Assembly: GCA_965222645.1 (NCBI GenBank)
Contig: OZ244968.1
Span: 2,666,001-2,730,000, forward strand
From: JABDMH01 sp965222645
GTDB lineage: Bacteria; Bacteroidota; Bacteroidia; Chitinophagales; Saprospiraceae
DNA: 64,000 nucleotides
Reading direction: 5' to 3'
The notes under the pieces are model-generated. The model saw only the letters and a list, made by a program, of their open reading frames with translations. It searched no databases and had not been told where the DNA came from. Below, piece after piece: positions 60,774 through 64,000 of the stretch. The first letter of the stretch is position 1. Each line of letters opens with the position of its first letter. The position numbers were made by a program, and so were the translations under genes.

Positions 60774-62117
60774 GTGCAATTGAAAATCCTGCAAATACAA
60801 TACTTCGTTGGTCTCGCCGTATGGCTATGCACTTCAATAGTATGTCTCGGACAATCTGATCCGGATACCTTCACTGTGAGTGAATTGTACTCTGGAAGAA
60901 TTCTTTTTCAGTTTGCATCCGACCAAACCCCTTATCCTTTGCCCGCCGGTGTTTCCGATTTCACAATTGGTAAAGTACAAAATGACAAATGGGCAACAAG
61001 TACACTCATATTATTACGTCCCGGCAAAAAAATTAATTTTGAAACTAGTGACTCAGGAATATCTTCATCTTACCTTGCAGACTCCATATTAAATTTCCTC
61101 TCACACAACTTAAATCAATTTCTGGCTGAGCATACACAGCTTATTTTTTCCGATCCAAAAATCGATTCCCTTGTACATCTTACGGAAAAATTACGCCTAA
61201 ACAATCGGGAGGCAATCCTTCAGAAAAATAATATCATTCCCCCGGAAGAATTAGACATCCTGCTATTTCAAAATGATGCCCAAATATATTCTTTGCGTTT
61301 TTTCTTTGGACGCATAGTTAGAAATATCGACCCGGAAGATAGCTACTATCAGTTTGCACAGCGAATAGACAATGATACTGATTACGCTATGTCAATGCCA
61401 CACAATACACTTTATAAACTTGAGCTGGAATATCTTTGCACCTATGATTCCATCGTCAGCATCCATTCATTTTTGGAGTTCATCAAAACTCAAATTCAGA
61501 GCAGGAAGTTGCACAATTATTTTAGCGCGATTTATTTATCCGAAATAATTAAGAATCCGGTGTACTGGAAACATCACCAAAAATTACTCAACACAGTAAC
61601 AATTAAAAACGTGATAGAAGAAGAACAATTCAACCCTTATTCTTATTACATCGAAGATGCCGTCTCATCATATTTTGCCTCTCAAAATGGAGAACCGGCT
61701 TTCAATTTTTCGGCTGAGACACCTGATGGGTCAACTGTTGAGCTCAAAGACTACCTGGGTAGCGTTGTTTTTGTTGCCGTTTGGGACACCCAGTGTGATC
61801 CAAGTAAAGTACAAAGACAAAGCGTGATCAATCTGGAAAAAAAGTATTCCGAAATCGACCAAATTCAGGTACTCAAGGTATCCATAGATAGATCAAAAAA
61901 TGCATGGCTCAAATTTTTGGACCAAAGAAATGAATTGCAGCAAAGGGGTGAACTAATTATCCGCGATGGGATAGATTCTGAATTTGCGCAGAAATTCAAT
62001 ATCCGTTTTCTTCCCAAGTATCTACTTATTGGGAAAGGTGGGGATATCATCAATGCGAATCTTGGGTCGCCTTCACCAGAAATTGAATTAATGATAGAGG
62101 CAGAATTTGAGAAGTGA
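60774..62117 (+). CDS. Thioredoxin-like exported protein with CxxS active site
   Basis: The 447-residue protein starts at GTG 60774 (alternative TTG 60780) with a signal peptide ending near CLGQS. Residues ~30-300 are a helical and beta region without recognised motifs, as in other Bacteroidota TlpA-like fusions. Residues ~306-447 form a TlpA/redoxin domain: GEPAFNFSAETPDGSTVELKDYLG, the strand VVFVAVWDTQC, VLKVSIDRSKNAWLKFL, and the cis-Pro loop RFLPKYLLIG. The active site is WDTQCDPS, so Cys341 is kept but the second Cys of CxxC is Ser344. This rules out ordinary dithiol oxidoreductase chemistry and suggests a monothiol, binding or isomerase-type role. No neighbouring gene explains its job. 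Confidence 0.75.
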   Translation: MQLKILQIQYFVGLAVWLCTSIVCLGQSDPDTFTVSELYSGRILFQFASDQTPYPLPAGVSDFTIGKVQNDKWATSTLILLRPGKKINFETSDSGISSSYLADSILNFLSHNLNQFLAEHTQLIFSDPKIDSLVHLTEKLRLNNREAILQKNNIIPPEELDILLFQNDAQIYSLRFFFGRIVRNIDPEDSYYQFAQRIDNDTDYAMSMPHNTLYKLELEYLCTYDSIVSIHSFLEFIKTQIQSRKLHNYFSAIYLSEIIKNPVYWKHHQKLLNTVTIKNVIEEEQFNPYSYYIEDAVSSYFASQNGEPAFNFSAETPDGSTVELKDYLGSVVFVAVWDTQCDPSKVQRQSVINLEKKYSEIDQIQVLKVSIDRSKNAWLKFLDQRNELQQRGELIIRDGIDSEFAQKFNIRFLPKYLLIGKGGDIINANLGSPSPEIELMIEAEFEK

Positions 62118-62174
62118 TTTGAGAACTACCTCAGATTTATAGTCGAGAAACCTGGATCGCTAGGAATGCCAAAC

Positions 62175-62618
62175 TTAGGTATTTTCCCAGTAGTAGTGGT
62201 TATGTTTGTCCAATTCGAATCCTGTACGCGGATATAATCTATTCCCGATCACATTCGAGGTTTCTGTTTCTAAAATCAATCCTGCAGCCTTGGTTGTTCT
62301 GGCCAACTCTTTTGCGCGATCAATAAGTGCGATGGAGATTCCCTTACCCCTGTATTCCTCTGCCACATAGAGATCGTTGAGTAGCCATAATCTCGCCATC
62401 CTGGTGGACGAAAAGAGTGGATACAATTGTGTAAATCCAGCAATTTCATCTTCCTCCGAAAACGCACCATAAATTATTGATTCTGTATTGGCAATACGCT
62501 CCCGGAGAAAGTTCTTGGCACCTTCGATGTCTGACTGCATCCGATACCATACCCTGTAGGCATCGAAGAGCTGGGAAACTGCCTGCAGGTCATCCAGCGT
62601 AATTTGTCGCACTGTCAT
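62175..62618 (-). CDS. GNAT-family N-acetyltransferase
   Basis: ATG 62618 gives 147 residues; a longer in-frame start at 62738 lies inside the divergent nucleotidase gene and is unlikely. The GNAT fold is clear: MTVRQITLDDLQAVSQLF, the strand IAGFTQLYPLFSS, the acetyl-CoA binding region LLNDLYVAEEYRGKGISIALIDRAKELARTTK with the RGKG loop, and the end LYPRTGFELDKHNHYYW. It is likely to acetylate a small amine or amino acid; the substrate is unknown. A consensus -7 box at 62648-62655 lies ~30 bases upstream of the start. Confidence 0.9.
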   Translation of the reverse strand: MTVRQITLDDLQAVSQLFDAYRVWYRMQSDIEGAKNFLRERIANTESIIYGAFSEEDEIAGFTQLYPLFSSTRMARLWLLNDLYVAEEYRGKGISIALIDRAKELARTTKAAGLILETETSNVIGNRLYPRTGFELDKHNHYYWENT

Positions 62619-62647
62619 GATTATTTTATTTTTGACTACAAAGTTGT

Positions 62648-62655
62648 CAAATTTA
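62648..62655 (-). promoter_or_regulatory. -7 box (TAAATTTG) of the GNAT gene
   Basis: Exact TAnnTTTG match on the minus strand, about 30 bases upstream of ATG 62618. It lies in the 38-base gap between divergent genes and ends one base before the nucleotidase start at 62657. Confidence 0.4.
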
Positions 62656-62656
62656 T

Positions 62657-63352
62657 ATGCATTCTCTTGAATTATCGTGGTTGCTCGTGGATCTGGACAA
62701 CACCATATTGGATTTTGACAAGGGAGCACATGCAGCACTTCTCTCGACCTTTAAGAAATTTGAATTCTCTGATCTGAATAAACTAATTAAATCCTATCAC
62801 AACATCAATCGAACGTGTTGGCAACAATTTGAAAGTGAAGAAATCGATGTAGACACATTAAAAAAACAGCGGTTTAGATTATTTGTAAGAGAGCATAATC
62901 TCAAAATCGATCCCGATAGACTCAACAACTATTATCTAAATAAATTATCTGAGCAAATCACTGAAATATCAGGTGCAAGAGACTTCCTGAACAAGTGCTC
63001 TCGAAGATTTAATCTGCTCCTGGCCACCAATGGTTTTGCTAGAGTGCAACGGCCGAAGATCGCCAGATCAGGAATAGCAAAATATTTTGAGCATATAGTG
63101 ATTTCTGAAGAAATTGGTGCAAGTAAACCCAGTCCAGAATTTTTTAAGACTGCTTTTATCCTGATGGGGAAACCAGATCCGTCTTCAGTAATGATTATTG
63201 GAGACAGTTTATCATCAGATATTAAGGGAGGACTTGATTTTGGCATTCATACTTGCTGGTTTAATAGATATAACAGTGAAAATGAGACGGAAATCAGGCC
63301 GCATCACACCATTGATCAACTCAAAAAATTTACGGAAGTATGGAATCTATAG
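62657..63352 (+). CDS. yjjG: YjjG-family noncanonical pyrimidine nucleotidase (HAD superfamily)
   Basis: The 231-residue enzyme has HAD motif I LLVDLDNTILDFD (DxD nucleophile pair), motif II LLLATNGF, motif III Lys in EEIGASKPSPEFF and motif IV MIIGDSLSSDIKGG. Its helical cap begins at GAHAALLSTFKKF. YjjG in E. coli dephosphorylates noncanonical pyrimidine nucleoside monophosphates and limits their incorporation into DNA. Here the stop overlaps the start of the next gene by 13 bases, so they are probably cotranscribed. Other HAD phosphatases could share these motifs, but the cap and length favour YjjG. Confidence 0.87.
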   Translation: MHSLELSWLLVDLDNTILDFDKGAHAALLSTFKKFEFSDLNKLIKSYHNINRTCWQQFESEEIDVDTLKKQRFRLFVREHNLKIDPDRLNNYYLNKLSEQITEISGARDFLNKCSRRFNLLLATNGFARVQRPKIARSGIAKYFEHIVISEEIGASKPSPEFFKTAFILMGKPDPSSVMIIGDSLSSDIKGGLDFGIHTCWFNRYNSENETEIRPHHTIDQLKKFTEVWNL

Positions 63353-64000
63353 CAGTAGTGGGAGCAGGAATAGTGGGATTGAGTACGGCTCACTTACTGG
63401 CCGATCAAGACTACAAAGTTACGATCTACACAAAAGACAGGGTGGAAAACACTACCAGCATGAAGGCGGCAGCTATTTGGTTTCCGTACAAGGTGGCTCC
63501 TTTTGACAGGGTGATCACCTGGAGTAAAGAAACGTGGTATTATTACGAAGATGTCGCTGAAGAGCAACCTGATTGTGGAGTCCGTTGGGTGGATTTCCGG
63601 ATCATGGATACCCCGCAGCAGGCCGAAGCCTGGTTATCAGCAGTGCCAACAGAGGCTTGGAAGGTTTTGCCAAGAAATGACCTTCCAGCGGGTTACGAGC
63701 ATGGTTATATCGTAAATGTCCCCCTTATAGACACATCCATCTATATGCCACACCTTGTTCAAAGCTTTCTACAAAAGGGAAAAGTGGTTTACACAGAAAT
63801 AAATTCACTGGAAGATCTTACCTATATGTACGACCATGTGGTAAACTGCACAGGCCTTGAAGCCAGAAATCTTGTGGATGATCGTGATCTTTATCCGATC
63901 AGAGGACAAATTGTGAAGCTAAAGTCGCAGGCAAACATACACCCGATGGCAGATGATCATGGCCCCAATGCCCTGGCTTACATTATCCCAAGAAGTGATG
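63340..64000 (+). CDS. D-amino-acid-oxidase-type FAD oxidoreductase (3' end outside window)
   Basis: The frame opens at ATG 63340, inside the end of yjjG, and stays open to the window edge (~220 residues visible). The N-terminus is an FAD-binding Rossmann motif: IAVVGAGIVGLSTAHLLAD, with VTIYTKDR as the second strand. SMKAAAIWFPYKV is the DAO-family segment after the first helix, VNVPLIDTSIYMPHLVQSF is the substrate-domain strand, and VVNCTGLEARNLVDD and YPIRGQIVKLKS complete the FAD site. Eukaryotic-like D-amino-acid oxidases deaminate D-amino acids to keto acids with release of peroxide. D-amino acid or glycine oxidation is likely, the exact substrate is open. Confidence 0.86.
   Translation, partial: MESIAVVGAGIVGLSTAHLLADQDYKVTIYTKDRVENTTSMKAAAIWFPYKVAPFDRVITWSKETWYYYEDVAEEQPDCGVRWVDFRIMDTPQQAEAWLSAVPTEAWKVLPRNDLPAGYEHGYIVNVPLIDTSIYMPHLVQSFLQKGKVVYTEINSLEDLTYMYDHVVNCTGLEARNLVDDRDLYPIRGQIVKLKSQANIHPMADDHGPNALAYIIPRSD

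Overview
The window looks like chromosomal DNA of an aerobic or facultative member of the phylum Bacteroidota, probably from the Saprospiria/Chitinophagia side. The sequence shows several secreted proteins ending in type IX secretion (T9SS) sorting domains, a PorP/SprF-family protein, a cohesin/SprB-repeat protein with a gliding-type C-terminus, a BatA-domain protein, DUF4199, a zinc-ligand-free dihydroorotase homologue, and several upstream boxes matching the Bacteroidota promoter consensus TAnnTTTG. No prophage, complete transposon, CRISPR array or rRNA operon was found. One tRNA gene (Leu, CAG) is present.

Layout. 1-3.8 kb: a PadR regulator with a MacB/FtsX-type permease cut by the window edge, tRNA-Leu, and a secreted BNR-repeat protein. 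4-10 kb: a co-directional block hemJ, BatA-type protein, dihydroorotase-like protein, DUF4199 membrane protein, GT2 glycosyltransferase and gmhA. 10-18 kb: two lipoprotein sulfatases, a DUF1080 protein, an orphan ExbD and a tandem pair of T9SS-exported beta-propeller-like proteins; this suggests breakdown of sulfated polysaccharide, but no SusC/SusD pair is present. 18-25 kb: a lipoprotein, a PQQ-type sugar dehydrogenase with a T9SS tail, a small haem-binding protein and a large GAF protein.

25-38.6 kb is the most unusual part. It holds an SdiA-regulated-type protein, an HD-domain protein fused to a Pycsar-effector-type membrane module, an endonuclease/exonuclease/phosphatase (EEP) gene that apparently starts with CTG, a TPR protein, and Ku plus LigD (non-homologous end joining). 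A Fic protein, a tyrosine recombinase, a DUF3782-type nuclease-like protein, an Ig-like lipoprotein and lptB follow. Two relics lie here: a decayed copy of a peptidoglycan-binding-type lipoprotein whose intact copy is 5 kb away, and a chimeric XRE/AAA_14 (DUF4143) fragment with an in-frame stop.

38.8-51.6 kb: a DUF6326-type membrane protein, then a probable operon of LuxR-type response regulator, cohesin/SprB/T9SS-B surface protein and PorP/SprF protein, a very large outer-membrane-like protein, and a secreted reprolysin-type metalloprotease. Between the last two is a 580-base non-coding stretch with a 29-base near-palindrome and a direct repeat. 51.6-64 kb: parC, an ECF sigma factor overlapping a membrane partner, a DUF547 lipoprotein, a DUF1552/DUF1592 cytochrome-type pair, a thioredoxin-like protein with a CxxS site, a GNAT acetyltransferase, a YjjG-type nucleotidase and the start of a D-amino-acid-oxidase-type flavoprotein.

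Functions are family assignments made by reading the translated sequence. No database search was run.
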